Source: Acanthaster planci
Taxonomy: Eukaryota; Echinodermata; Asteroidea; Valvatida; Acanthasteridae
Length of the DNA stretch: 42,655 bases
Assembly: GCF_001949145.1 (NCBI RefSeq)
Contig: NW_019091476.1
Coordinates: forward strand, 1,214,203 to 1,256,857
Direction of reading: 5' to 3'
Below the pieces are notes generated by a model. That model saw only the letters and a program-made list of their open reading frames with translations, was not told where the DNA came from and made no database searches. Shown here in pieces: positions 34,060-42,655 of the stretch. Position numbers and translations under genes: made by a program. How positions within the stretch are numbered: position 1 is the stretch's first letter; every line of letters starts with the position of its first letter.

Positions 34060-34214
34060 TACATGTATGATCACTGATGATGGGCAAAGCATACTCCTGA
34101 TATAGGCAGAGCACCTGTCACAGCCCTTAATGTACATATTGTAGAACCGGTTCTTCTGAGAACAAACACTCACTAAAACTTAAAAGAGATTTATACATGG
34201 TATAACCGCAAACC
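34060..34214 (+). mobile_element. Penelope-type terminal unit, diverged copy
   Basis: Related to the unit at 5091-5292. It has the decayed hammerhead region CCTGATATAGGCAGAGCACC (34096 onward), a CCGGTTCTT/GAACAAACACTCAC block and the shared end AAAAGAGATTTAT, CATGG, CCGCAAAC. The GAAA core element is not preserved, so no ribozyme activity is expected. A perfect palindrome AGAACCGGTTCT lies at 34143-34154. Confidence 0.45.
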
Positions 34215-34489
34215 TAACTAGTTCCTGAATTAGCAGTAGGCCTAAATGTTGAAGTGACATTCAGTGAAACATCATGTACAGTACATACAACAGTACAATA
34301 TCATACAAATTATTGAAGAGCAATTCAATGATTCTATGTAAGGCACAACTTGATTTGAAGAACCGTTCGTACATGTGTAGACATAAGCTACAATAAAACA
34401 GTTATATGTCTATTCTGATGCATGTGAAAGACACAAATACATGTATCTTACACATGTGTAAATATTTATTTATGAATATGTATGTACTG

Positions 34490-34760
34490 TTCACAAAACA
34501 GGGATAAAACATTTTTCATTCCTGGTTTCTAGGAAACAGTATAATTCTAACTGCTACAGGATCTGTTTTCTGAAAACAGGAATAAAATATGTTTTTATTC
34601 TTGTTTTCAAGAAAATAGGAACCTGTTTTAAAAGTGTTTTCTTCACACTGTTTTAGCCTGGTTAAAGCCTATTTTATTCCTGTTTTTAGCGGTTCCAAAT
34701 AGAATCGTTTAAAGCATGTTTTTAAAAACATGTTTGCAATAGGAAAAAACATGTATTATT
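34490..34760. repeat. Palindrome-rich AAAACAGG/CCTGTTTT segment
   Basis: Words related to AAAACAGG(A)ATAAAA and their complement alternate many times. Perfect palindromes include CTGTTTTCTGAAAACAG (34563-34579) and CATGTTTTTAAAAACATG (34715-34732). No coding capacity. Confidence 0.6.
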
Positions 34761-35509
34761 CCAGTTGAAATTCAACGAAGGGAGGGCCTACACCCACTTC
34801 CTCCAAGACTGACCTAGCTTAGAATATTCCGGCATTATAGGCTCATAACATAGAGAGATCCCACTGGTGAATCTTCCATGTCATGAACCTTTCACCTTGC
34901 TATTACTGAATTTTCTCAGAGCTAGGCTGACCTTGGTCTGCAGAAATCAGAGATCATCAAATATGAGGTTGCCTCTCAAAGCTGCATTGCCATGGAGAAC
35001 AGTAGCACAGAAACTTAGCCCAACTCAGACTCTGTCACAGACAGGAATGCTCTGATTGACAAAGACACCTTGGTCCCATTTAATAGGCATCCACATACAA
35101 ATAAGGACTGTACATGTGACCTAAGTTGCTACCGAATTGGTAATGGGCAGGCGGCACCATGCTTAAAACATCACATGGTAGTTGGTAGTTGGGGGCCGGT
35201 AAGGTTATATATGTGCCCCCTAGATGTAGATAAATGTTGGACCCCCTTCCCCTCTCCCTTCCCCTCCCTTCCCCTTCATACACACAACCTACCTATATCC
35301 CCTTAAAAAGAATTATTCAAAGTCTGTTTAGTTTGCATCTTTACAAATCTCTAACATACTGATGGTTTTAACTGAAATTTACATTTGATTTCATGTACCA
35401 GAGTTCACTTTTACACCACCATATAAAGGAATGTGTTACCTTGATTCTGTGCATGATTGATGGTCAAAATGAATGTTCTAATTGCAGCAACATATGTTTT
35501 CAATTTCAG

Positions 35510-35562
35510 ATTTCTCCACAAGCACCATGTTGAACAAAAAAAGGAAGACAAATGGAATATGG
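35510..35562 (+). CDS. LLTP exon 7
   Basis: 53 bases, phase 2 to 1, after a good acceptor (ATGTTTTCAATTTCAG) and before ATGG|GTAATT. It encodes G-FLHKHHVEQKKEDKWNM-E, a charged linker. No family motif is visible. It is supported because exon 6 leaves two bases and exon 8 requires one, which only an exon of this phase can provide, and because its splice sites are good. A different or additional exon inside the 5.9 kb intron remains possible. Confidence 0.45.
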
Positions 35563-36285
35563 GTAATTACACTTTCAACAGATTCAAAAATGGATCCCCT
35601 GCGATGTTTTCCATTATGTGTGTGTACTACTGAGAGAAGTGGTTTGGTCATCTGCCCAAATAAATTGCTTTAAATTGTAGTTGATCCACTCAAACATTTG
35701 ATCATATTTAGAAACATGGAAGTAAAGGTTTAACATTGCATTTTGTGAGACCACATGAAATGAATCAGTAAATTTATATGTTTTTAAAGGGTATCATGCT
35801 TGTGATTGCCATTTCCGGTCCTATTTCCAAACCTATAGGAGATTATAAACATTTGTCGTGTCACGGTTTTTCTACTAAAACTGTTGCATGGAGAGGTTGC
35901 AATTAACAATGTATATTTTTCTGTGTGTGCGTGTGGCTTTCCTCCACTTTACATACAAGCAAAAAGTCCTACTTGTAGATGTTGGGTAGTTGTGTTCATA
36001 CAGTACTGAAAGGTTAAGTCTGGATAAAAGTTCATGAGGGAAATGTACTGATGTTTTCCCTGCAGGTTAAGTTTTGAGAGGATACATTTTGCAATAATAT
36101 CTCGTGTGTATAGAGCAGTACAGGATGTGGCACACTTACCCTTAACAAAAAAAAGTCAGCTGCGACACCAACATGTTATTATACTCTTCATCTGCAAGCT
36201 GATTGTTCTATTGCTTAACTGGTGGCGTTACTACAAACCAAACGAAGTGAAACTTAATGGCGTTTTGTGTTTGGATGCTGTTCAG
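35563..36285 (+). other. LLTP intron 7
   Basis: 723 bases of AT-rich sequence, nothing recognised. Confidence 0.55.
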
Positions 36286-36410
36286 AGCTCCCAGAGATGC
36301 AGACCTTTTCTGAAGGGCAGCTGACCTTTGTACGTAAGGTGTACTACCCATCACCCACTGGACCGTCGGATGATGAAGACATTGTGACTGATTCCATACA
36401 TATGAAGAAG
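36286..36410 (+). CDS. LLTP exon 8
   Basis: 125 bases, phase 1 to 0, after TTGGATGCTGTTCAG and before ATGAAGAAG|GTACTG. It encodes E-LPEMQTFSEGQLTFVRKVYY, a PSPTGPSDDEDI acidic loop and DSIHMKK. The G/A-x-x-Q-x-L-T-F/L strand matches the region in vitellogenins that closes the N-terminal beta barrel before the helical domain. The acidic loop is an unremarkable surface insertion. Confidence 0.62.
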
Positions 36411-36921
36411 GTACTGCAGAAATCAAATGATATTGTGTTCTCAGTGTAACTTTTTCACATTATCTCGTCTGCTGTCCAGTGGTGTAACTGTGGGGTGAAA
36501 GGGACACTGGGCACGTCCCTTCCTCTGAGGAGGCTTGTCCCTCCACCTGAGGAGGCTCTTTCCCCCGTACATGATGAAGTCCCTTTGAAGCTAGATTACA
36601 GTGAAATAAAGTCGGTTATTATATATTGGGCATGAGTGAATGTGGGTGAAGTGAATTAATTAGCGCTCATTTGCAAAGGCAGTTGTTTGTTTCGAAGTAC
36701 ATCCTCAGATGGATTTGAGGCAAGGCTGACAGTGATCATACACGTAACTTAGACCCGTCAACCCTTTTCAGTCTTGCACTGGTAATGTCTCAGGCTAGGT
36801 CCCATAAAATATAACATCAGTTTGTTGTTCCTGCCTGCAATACACGTTGGTTTGGTGGCCATATGTAAACAACTATTTCATTTGTCTTGAAAACAGTTTC
36901 CAGAATCCAGCCTTTTCAATA

Positions 36922-37126
36922 CAGGGTGTATCAAAAAAGTATAGAGTCAGAAAATTAACTGCAAAATAAAAATGTGATTTTTTTTCGAAAATCTCTTCTC
37001 CTACATGGGTTGATTAGAGTATCATGCTGTTATTAAACTTGTGATCATGAACAGATTTTCATGCCTGATTGACCAGGAGCTATTTTCCTAAATTGCTCTA
37101 AAATTGGCTTGCGCAAACACTTGCTT
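36922..37126 (+). repeat. Left terminal inverted repeat of the mariner element
   Basis: 205 bases, the reverse complement of 38497-38701 with scattered substitutions near the outer end and near-identity inside. Confidence 0.9.
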
Positions 37127-37188
37127 TGTGCAGAATTGGATCAAAATTCCAGAAAAGCAAGTATGGTATGTGCTTCAATAAATATCTT

Positions 37189-38305
37189 TCACCTCATCCA
37201 CGTCCTCCACGTGACCACCATTCGTGCCCTTCTCAGCATGTCGGAGACAGCGCGCCTGATCATTGCTCTGTTTTGCCTGAGACCATTGATCTCGGCAGTG
37301 ATCCTTCCGTCAAGGTAATCCAGGTCCGCTGGTGGAGAAACAAAAACCTTTGACTTCAAATGTCCCCACAGGAAAAAGTCCAATGGCGTTAGGTCGGGTG
37401 ATCGCAGTTGCCATTCCACAGGCCAATGCAATGCAATCACACAGTTATCAAACAGTTTTGTCAGGCGCTCTGTAATCATTCTCCTCCTGTGTGGTGGAGC
37501 ACCATCCTGTGACCACCAAGCCCTTTGAAACAATCCATTTCTGTGGCAACGGTAACGAGGCATTTGATCAATGACTGGAACGATGTTGGCGTTGATCATT
37601 TGTGAGTACATGTTACCGTTCATGTTGTTGCGAAAGAAGAATGGACCAATAATGCTCCCGTATTCAATCAAACCTACCCAAACTGTCAGCTTATGTCTGT
37701 CATCACTGCGTTAATAGTCAAAATCAAGTGGTCGCTGGCCATGAACGGGGACAATATTCTCTGATGTTGTGGGTACTCACAGAAGCATTTAAGGCAAATC
37801 CTGACTCATCTGCAATAATCAGATCTTCATGGAAGCGTGCATATTGGCCAAGAAGCCACTGTCAAAACTGTAACCATTGCTGATGATCACGTGGAAGAAG
37901 TTGGTGTCGTTTAACCATTTGGTAGGGGTGGAAGCGTAAATCCAAGCGATTAATTCTGTTGAATGTAGCACAGGGTAACCCAAGTCCATTGCGACGACAG
38001 CTCAACCTCTGGGCTCTTTCATCTCCTGCCTGTTGATTTGCTAGAGCATTTTGAACAGCCTGGATGTTGGCAGCACATCTTCCAAATTTTTGGCGCCCAG
38101 ATCCTTCTTTGTTTAGGTTGTGACTTGTTCCTGTTACATTGTACTTCTGTACATTTTTGTAAACTGTTGCTCGTGATGGACATCGTACAGTTTAATATTT
38201 TTGATGAAACTTTCGCAGGACCTGTGCAACACTCTGACTTCGATGATACTCTCTTACAAAAAATGACCTTTGCTGGGGGTGTGCTGTAGTCTGACCATTT
38301 TGTTT
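37189..38305 (-). pseudogene. mariner-type transposase, DD41D, frameshifted
   Basis: Cuts and pastes the element through its TIRs. From the N-terminus: a helix-turn-helix region (about 38270-38160; QQRSFF and VREYHRS in one frame, then shifted); an RRNGLGLP linker (about 37995); the first catalytic Asp in IIADESGF (about 37810); the second in QDGAPPH; the third in SPDLTPLDFFLWG. There are 41 residues between the second and third Asp, the DD41D spacing of the rosa-type branch of mariner relatives. The C-terminal 160 codons are open (37189-37671), but upstream parts need several frame changes and contain stops. All three Asp survive, so death is by indels rather than loss of the active site. 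Confidence 0.85.
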
Positions 38306-38496
38306 CATTGATTTTAGTGCTAAAGAATGAGGCAGTGGCGGTGAGGGCCCTCCAATTTATGCAATTGCAAACATTCTGCATATTCTTTTGTCCAGTGGTA
38401 TGCAGGGAAATCAAACAAATGAACACCAAGTTGCCATTCTCATTACTTGTGCGACCAACATTTTTGTGGGGATTTGTAGGTGGGAAAAGATGAACT

Positions 38497-38701
38497 AAGC
38501 AAGTGTTTGCGCAAGCCAATTTTTGAGCAATTCAGGAAAATAGTTCCTGGTCAATCAGGCATGAAAATCTGTTCATGATCACAAGTTTAATAACAGCATG
38601 ATACTCTAATCAAACCATGTAGGAGAAGAGATTTTCGAAAAATGTTCACATTTTTATTTTGCAATTAATTTTGTGACTGTTGTCCTTTTTGATACACCCT
38701 G
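38497..38701 (-). repeat. Right terminal inverted repeat of the mariner element
   Basis: Partner of 36922-37126. It is followed by TA at 38702-38703. Confidence 0.9.
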
Positions 38702-39754
38702 TATATGCAACGTTGAGGATTTCTGAAAGTTTGTTTCCAGTGTACTACTTTGGCCATTGCTTGCATCAATTAAAGCTTCAATCTAGCGGTGATGCCTACA
38801 TGCCTGATAGCATTTTATCTAAGCCTTCGTCTATGGAGTTTGTTTTAGTGCCCTGTGAACTATAATGGTTGAATTTGATATTCATTGTATGATTGACCAA
38901 GAATTGTCCCTGTTCTCATTAGAGAACTGGGATGACGTGGCTTTGGTTGACCCACACCAGTTCTTGAACTTAATGTACCTTTTTGTGGGCAAAATTCACT
39001 TGAACCTAAGGGGCATAAAAGAAAGAAACTGAGGTCAAAAAACCGCCAAGAGTTAGAATTTGAACATTAAATTTAATTTAAATGTACAAATGATACGTTT
39101 AAAGAAATATTTCATGATCAATCCAAAAATATCCAGATGATGGTGGCTGACAGTCATCTAGGTCTTGAGTACATTCTCACTGCTCCAGACAGGACTTGCT
39201 CAATCATGCACAGGACCTGTTGTTTTGCACATGCAGATCCAGATCGTGCTCAGTAATCCGTTGTTGGTTCACTGACACCAAATTTAACCCGCCAAATGGA
39301 TGGCATGAAGCAGCCCTGGGATCACTGATCGAGATCCAGATCCGTGTGAAACGAACGGGCCCACAGAGTACACTGATCCATATGACCCAAGCCATGTCTG
39401 GGGAGCACTGGTCTGGCCCAATTAGCCAAGCCTTTCAATGTACTGGAGTGAGCCTGCCTTTAAGATGGCTCATGGTGAAGAGGTCTAATGAGCCCTAGTG
39501 AGGAAAGTCTAGCTCACTTCCTTATTATTGCCTCCACTTTGTGGCATGCTCATTTTGTTGGGATTACATCTACCAATCCTGGGCAGATTGAGGCAGGTCA
39601 CTGCTGCATGTGACACAAGTAGACTCAAACCCGGTCGTAGTTTATGCTTATCAAACCCGAGGGCACAATGCACGTTGTGTACCACATATTTTAAGGTGTT
39701 CAATCCCCAGTAGACTAAACGATGTCATGGCTTGAATTTATTGTCTGTTCTCAG

Positions 39755-39845
39755 CTTCCACGCAGTCATCTTAATTTCAACAAGACATCCTTGAAAGAAG
39801 AGATAGTTGGTAATCTGACATGCATGAGAACGGCAACACTGAAAG
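39755..39845 (+). CDS. LLTP exon 9
   Basis: 91 bases, phase 0 to 1, after TTGTCTGTTCTCAG and before the consensus donor GAAAG|GTAAGG. It encodes LPRSHLNFNKTSLKEEIVGN and then LTCMRTATLK. It has two N-glycosylation sequons (NKT, NLT) and one cysteine. In LLTPs the beta barrel passes here into the first helices of the superhelical domain, which contain an L-x-x-x-L-R-x-A-T-like helix, consistent with this exon. Confidence 0.6.
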
Positions 39846-40573
39846 GTAAGGCAAAATATAGACTTGGTAATTTAAAATATTTTAGCAAATGCATTGATGT
39901 ACATATTATGTGATGGACATTGAAGCCAACAGGGCACAATTTATGTGTTATACATACCCACATAAATCCCCGTCATCTGATTGGTGGATAGCTGATCATG
40001 TATAACTGAATCATTCTATTCAACGCTACTATTGAGAACTTCCTTTCACTTGACTGCTTCCAGCCCCCATTTCATGTATTTCATTTGCATTAAGAAAGAG
40101 GAAAATAAAGTAGGGACGGGAACCAGTCTTAACATTACTTTAATCTGTTCTGCACAATGAGGGATGCTAATTCACAAGGATCGACCATTAATTTGTTTTA
40201 GAACAGAAGAGGTTTTGTGTAGGTATGGTATAAAACAAGTAATGATTGTTTCACATTCTTGCAGATGAAATGTTCATTCCACGAGGTGAAACTGAGCGGA
40301 ATAGAACATTAATTGCATCCTTCACTGAATAAAATTATTCTTACCATTGCACTAATAAACATTCATTAGTTGTATACTGTATTAAGTTGCCCCTGCAACT
40401 GTGGGCATTTGTCGTTTCTCACAAGCAGGGGGGGGAAAGACGACGTACATATATGCCGGTGAGGGTAAGGGTCTGTGAAACTAGAGTGCTTAAAAAAGTA
40501 GTGGTGCACATTCCAATTAATGCCAATTAATGCCAACCACTTGCCCATATAATGAATACTGTTGCACACACAG
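39846..40573 (+). other. LLTP intron 9
   Basis: 728 bases of AT-rich sequence, nothing recognised. Confidence 0.55.
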
Positions 40574-40688
40574 GAACCCATGAACAAAGCCACTGTTTCC
40601 AGGAGCTTGTGCAGACCTTGCACTCTGTGCCTAATGGTCAGCAACTGGCTGAGATGGTGGCTCCTATGTACAAACCACCACTGTCCAG
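40574..40688 (+). CDS. LLTP exon 10: start of the helical domain
   Basis: 115 bases, phase 1 to 2, after GTTGCACACACAG and before TCCAG|GTAAAC. It encodes G-THEQSHCFQELVQTLHSVPN followed by GQQLAEMVAPMY and a KPPLS turn. The C-F-x-E-L-V-x-x-L amphipathic helix resembles the opening helices of the LLTP superhelical domain, where F/L-x-x-L-L-x-x-L repeats line the lipid cavity. The next exon is not visible in the window. One expects a start accepting two carried bases to the right of 42655. Confidence 0.6.
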
Positions 40689-42655
40689 GTAAACTCTCAC
40701 CAGAGTTTGGTTTTTGTCACCTTCAAATAGTGTAACATGATGAACGGTGAAGTGATATTATAGATGGCAATAAAATGACGGAGGGCAGAGGCGGGAGTTC
40801 CATGCTTCCAGGGACCAGAGCTTATGAATATGTGATTTATTCACACAGTATGTGTACATATCATGTATTGAAGCAGCCTGTTGTTAACAATGTAGAGCCA
40901 GTGATTTTCCACCATCTTGGAAAACGGATGGAATTCATGGAATCAATACCTTGAAACGGAATCCACTGCTTTAAATGAAACTTGCAAAATTTCCCTTTAA
41001 GAATGGCTTAAAAAGTAAAGAAGACTCTCTGTAAAGTACTAAAAAAATAAATGCTTGCCAAACCCTTTTCAAATGCTTGTTTTAATGAACGAATTCTGCT
41101 GGAATCATGCTAAGTTACACCACTCCACCTCCTGATTGGGTCGTCCGCGCCGCGCCAGTGCCGATACTTGCAAGTGCTATGGCGTGCGTGAGCCCCATGC
41201 GTGCAGCGGCAGCCAGCACAGTGCAGCAGTGCGGTACAGTGCATTGTGTATTCACACATTGGCTGTTCTAACGCGCACTGTACTAGCAATGAAATCAAGG
41301 CGTAAACAAGTTCTTACACATATGACTATTGCACACATGGGAAATTTAATCTGCAGATATGCATGGACGCCTTGAGACAAGGCTAGTACCGCATGGCGAA
41401 ACGATAAAACCATGGCAGCAAAATGGAAGACTAATTACATGTTTCTTGAATTAAACGAAACCTAGTAAGCTTAGTGTGCCATAGCTGAATGGATCCTAGG
41501 AAGTGTTCGATGAAGAGAGAAGTTTACAATCACAAACATACATTTTAAGGCTCAGGTTTAATGTTAACTTTCTAAATTTTGTCACACTACTGCCAAATAA
41601 AGTGGCAGGTCATTGTCCAACATTAACATATTGTGATCAATGACTGTTACATGCAAGACCTACTTTGTGACTTCACTGTACATGTACATGTATGTAATCT
41701 GATTTCATACAAGGAGTGGCACATGAATTGTAGCAAGTTTGTGGTGATGGCTCAACATTGCAGAGTATTTCCAAACAATCTTGAAACATTCCCAGTGTGT
41801 CAAACTGGTTCAGGAAATGTTGTTTGAGGTTGTCTACTGAGGTAATTCATGGGCTGGTTAGGAGTAGCAGCTGCAGCTTGGCAGAAGAATTTGGAAGAGA
41901 CTGTGGCGGAGATGGACCAGACTGTGGATCAACCACACTGAATGGGGATCTGACACTCTAGATTGTGACCATGTTGAACTTTTGGAATACAGCCGGCTAT
42001 GGCAGGACCTGGCACATCCCCAACATAGAAAGTTTTGACCATGGATATGCCTTATACCTGCACATGATATCAATGCAGCCTGTGCACTGGCCTACATGTA
42101 ATTGGTGCACCGTTGTAGGCTGTGAGCCTGGCTTTGGCAGGTCTGGTGACAGACTGCCCTCTATCTTCGTACATGTGTCTGATGATGCGAACAGAGAGTG
42201 TGTTTGAACTAGCATCTGTGTCGACCTTGAGCTTCAGGTGTTTTATCCCAAGTATATCTGGGCACATGATTTCAACAATGTTGAACGCCCTGACTGTCCC
42301 AAGGTGCAATATAGGAGTCATGCTGAGGTTGGATATGTGGATGGAGTAGAAGAGGTTTTCTTGGGACTGCCCTTCTTCATGCTCCCCCGTCAGTTAGTCC
42401 AGTCTTGTCAGCCATGTCATCTAGATGTTGGGAGCTCTCACAGCTTTTAGATCTACCATTTTTGCCTCGTGATGATGCTTTCCTTTGCACCGCACTTTGC
42501 TGCCTATGCTGCCTGCAAGAGGAGCTTCTGTTGTGCTACTTGCTCATAGATTTGCTGCAAAACTTTGCCCAGTGGCCCTTGGATCCACATGATTTGTATG
42601 TGTCATTGTACACAGGGCATCTGTGAGGCTGATCATGACCACAATTGGAACATGC
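40689..42655 (+). other. LLTP intron 10 (partial)
   Basis: At least 2 kb. A GC-richer patch at 41120-41290 has no recognised function. The right 0.8 kb is a Ty3/gypsy remnant on the opposite strand. Confidence 0.45.
41858..42655 (-). pseudogene. Ty3/gypsy-type retrotransposon gag-protease remnant
   Basis: Minus strand, entering from the right edge. A nucleocapsid-like zinc knuckle region (about 42550-42655) has C-x2-C...H...C ligands followed by C-x-x-x-GHW-x-x-x-C. After an in-frame stop and about 300 bases comes an aspartic protease region (42070-42240) with LKLKVDTD and an RLTAYNGAPI block typical of gypsy-type retropepsins. The catalytic triad reads Asp-Thr-Asp instead of Asp-Thr-Gly. 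The frame then decays toward 41858, with no reverse transcriptase in the window. It is an old, inactive copy. Orientation is opposite to the host gene. Confidence 0.7.

Larger units (their letters stand above)
29580..35509 (+). other. LLTP intron 6 (transposon-rich)
   Basis: 5.9 kb, the longest intron seen. In order it holds MITE family A copy 2, two related MITEs with 6 bp target duplications, a Penelope reverse transcriptase relic, a short hairpin, a Penelope-type terminal unit and a palindrome-rich AT segment. An A-rich stretch lies at about 31440-31660. The remainder is unassigned. Confidence 0.55.
36922..38701 (-). mobile_element. Complete mariner-type transposon, 205 bp TIRs, TA duplication
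   Basis: A 1780 bp element with TIRs at 36922-37126 and 38497-38701 that align over their full length with few differences (outer ends CAGGGTGTATCAAAAA). It is flanked by TA on both sides, the Tc1/mariner target. It encodes a degraded transposase on the minus strand. The long TIRs are unusual, as many family members have about 30 bp. Confidence 0.9.
36411..39754 (+). other. LLTP intron 8
   Basis: 3.3 kb. About half of it is the complete mariner-type element at 36922-38701. The rest shows nothing recognisable. Confidence 0.6.
21459..40688 (+). other. Gene span: large lipid transfer protein (LLTP) family, 5' part
   Basis: Ten exons (21459-21650, 23555-23654, 25312-25345, 28077-28215, 28595-28759, 29494-29579, 35510-35562, 36286-36410, 39755-39845, 40574-40688) join in frame without a stop, giving 1100 coding bases or about 366 residues. 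Phases run 0,1,2,0,0,2,1,0,1,2 and match at each junction. The product is a signal peptide plus most of the N-terminal Vitellogenin_N region. LLTPs (vitellogenin, apolipophorin/apoB, microsomal triglyceride transfer protein) load and carry lipids in the secretory pathway or circulation. These proteins range from about 900 to several thousand residues, so most exons lie beyond the right edge. The sequence does not show which member this is. Confidence 0.65.

Noticed and set aside
1-42655. CRISPR arrays, operons, bacterial-type promoters or phage genes
   Set aside because: Nothing of the kind is present. The sequence has animal-type introns and eukaryotic transposons.

Overview
This is a piece of an AT-rich animal nuclear genome, not a prokaryotic or plasmid sequence. 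Coding is split into short exons with GT-AG splice sites, introns run to several kilobases, and most of the rest is decayed transposable elements. TAGGCCTA-type words recur (about 3745, 3824, 4976, 18670, 28040, 30713 and 32765), as do CATGTACATG-type words. I associate both with marine invertebrate deuterostomes such as echinoderms, hemichordates or lancelets, but that is an impression and not proof. There are two assembly gaps (2821-3427 and 15808-16073) and one ambiguous base (23767).

Left part, 1-21.4 kb: I find no intact protein gene. It holds a row of degraded mobile DNA. There are two MITE families with a second copy elsewhere in the window, a 200 bp Penelope-type unit carrying a hammerhead-ribozyme-like motif (5.1 kb), a hAT-like MITE (8.1-8.8 kb), and a LINE-like 3' tail (11.8 kb). 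Two inverted copies of a CGACG-rich element at 13.5 and 15.5-16.1 kb could form a large fold-back. Two broken first exons of THAP-domain genes or P-like transposases lie at 17.9 and 19.2 kb. The long stretches between them show nothing I can name.

Right part, 21.4-42.6 kb: the only convincing gene is on the plus strand. Ten exons can be chained from an ATG at 21459 to 40688, and every splice phase is compatible with the next. The 1100 coding bases give about 366 residues: a signal peptide followed by the N-terminal lipid-transfer (Vitellogenin_N) domain of a large lipid transfer protein, the family of vitellogenin, apolipophorin/apoB and microsomal triglyceride transfer protein. The gene runs off the right edge. 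Which family member it is cannot be settled here.

The introns of this gene carry most of the recognisable transposons. These are a CGACG array (intron 2), a 400 bp MITE (intron 3), two related MITEs with apparent 6 bp target duplications and a broken Penelope-like reverse transcriptase (intron 6), and a complete but dead mariner-type element with 205 bp inverted repeats and DD41D catalytic spacing (intron 8). A Ty3/gypsy gag-protease remnant lies on the minus strand at the right edge (intron 10).

I did not find evidence of a coordinated multi-gene system. The items most worth a second look are the lipid-transfer gene model with its 34-base exon, the DD41D element, the hammerhead motif, the two MITEs with 6 bp duplications, the CGACG fold-back and the paired THAP fragments.
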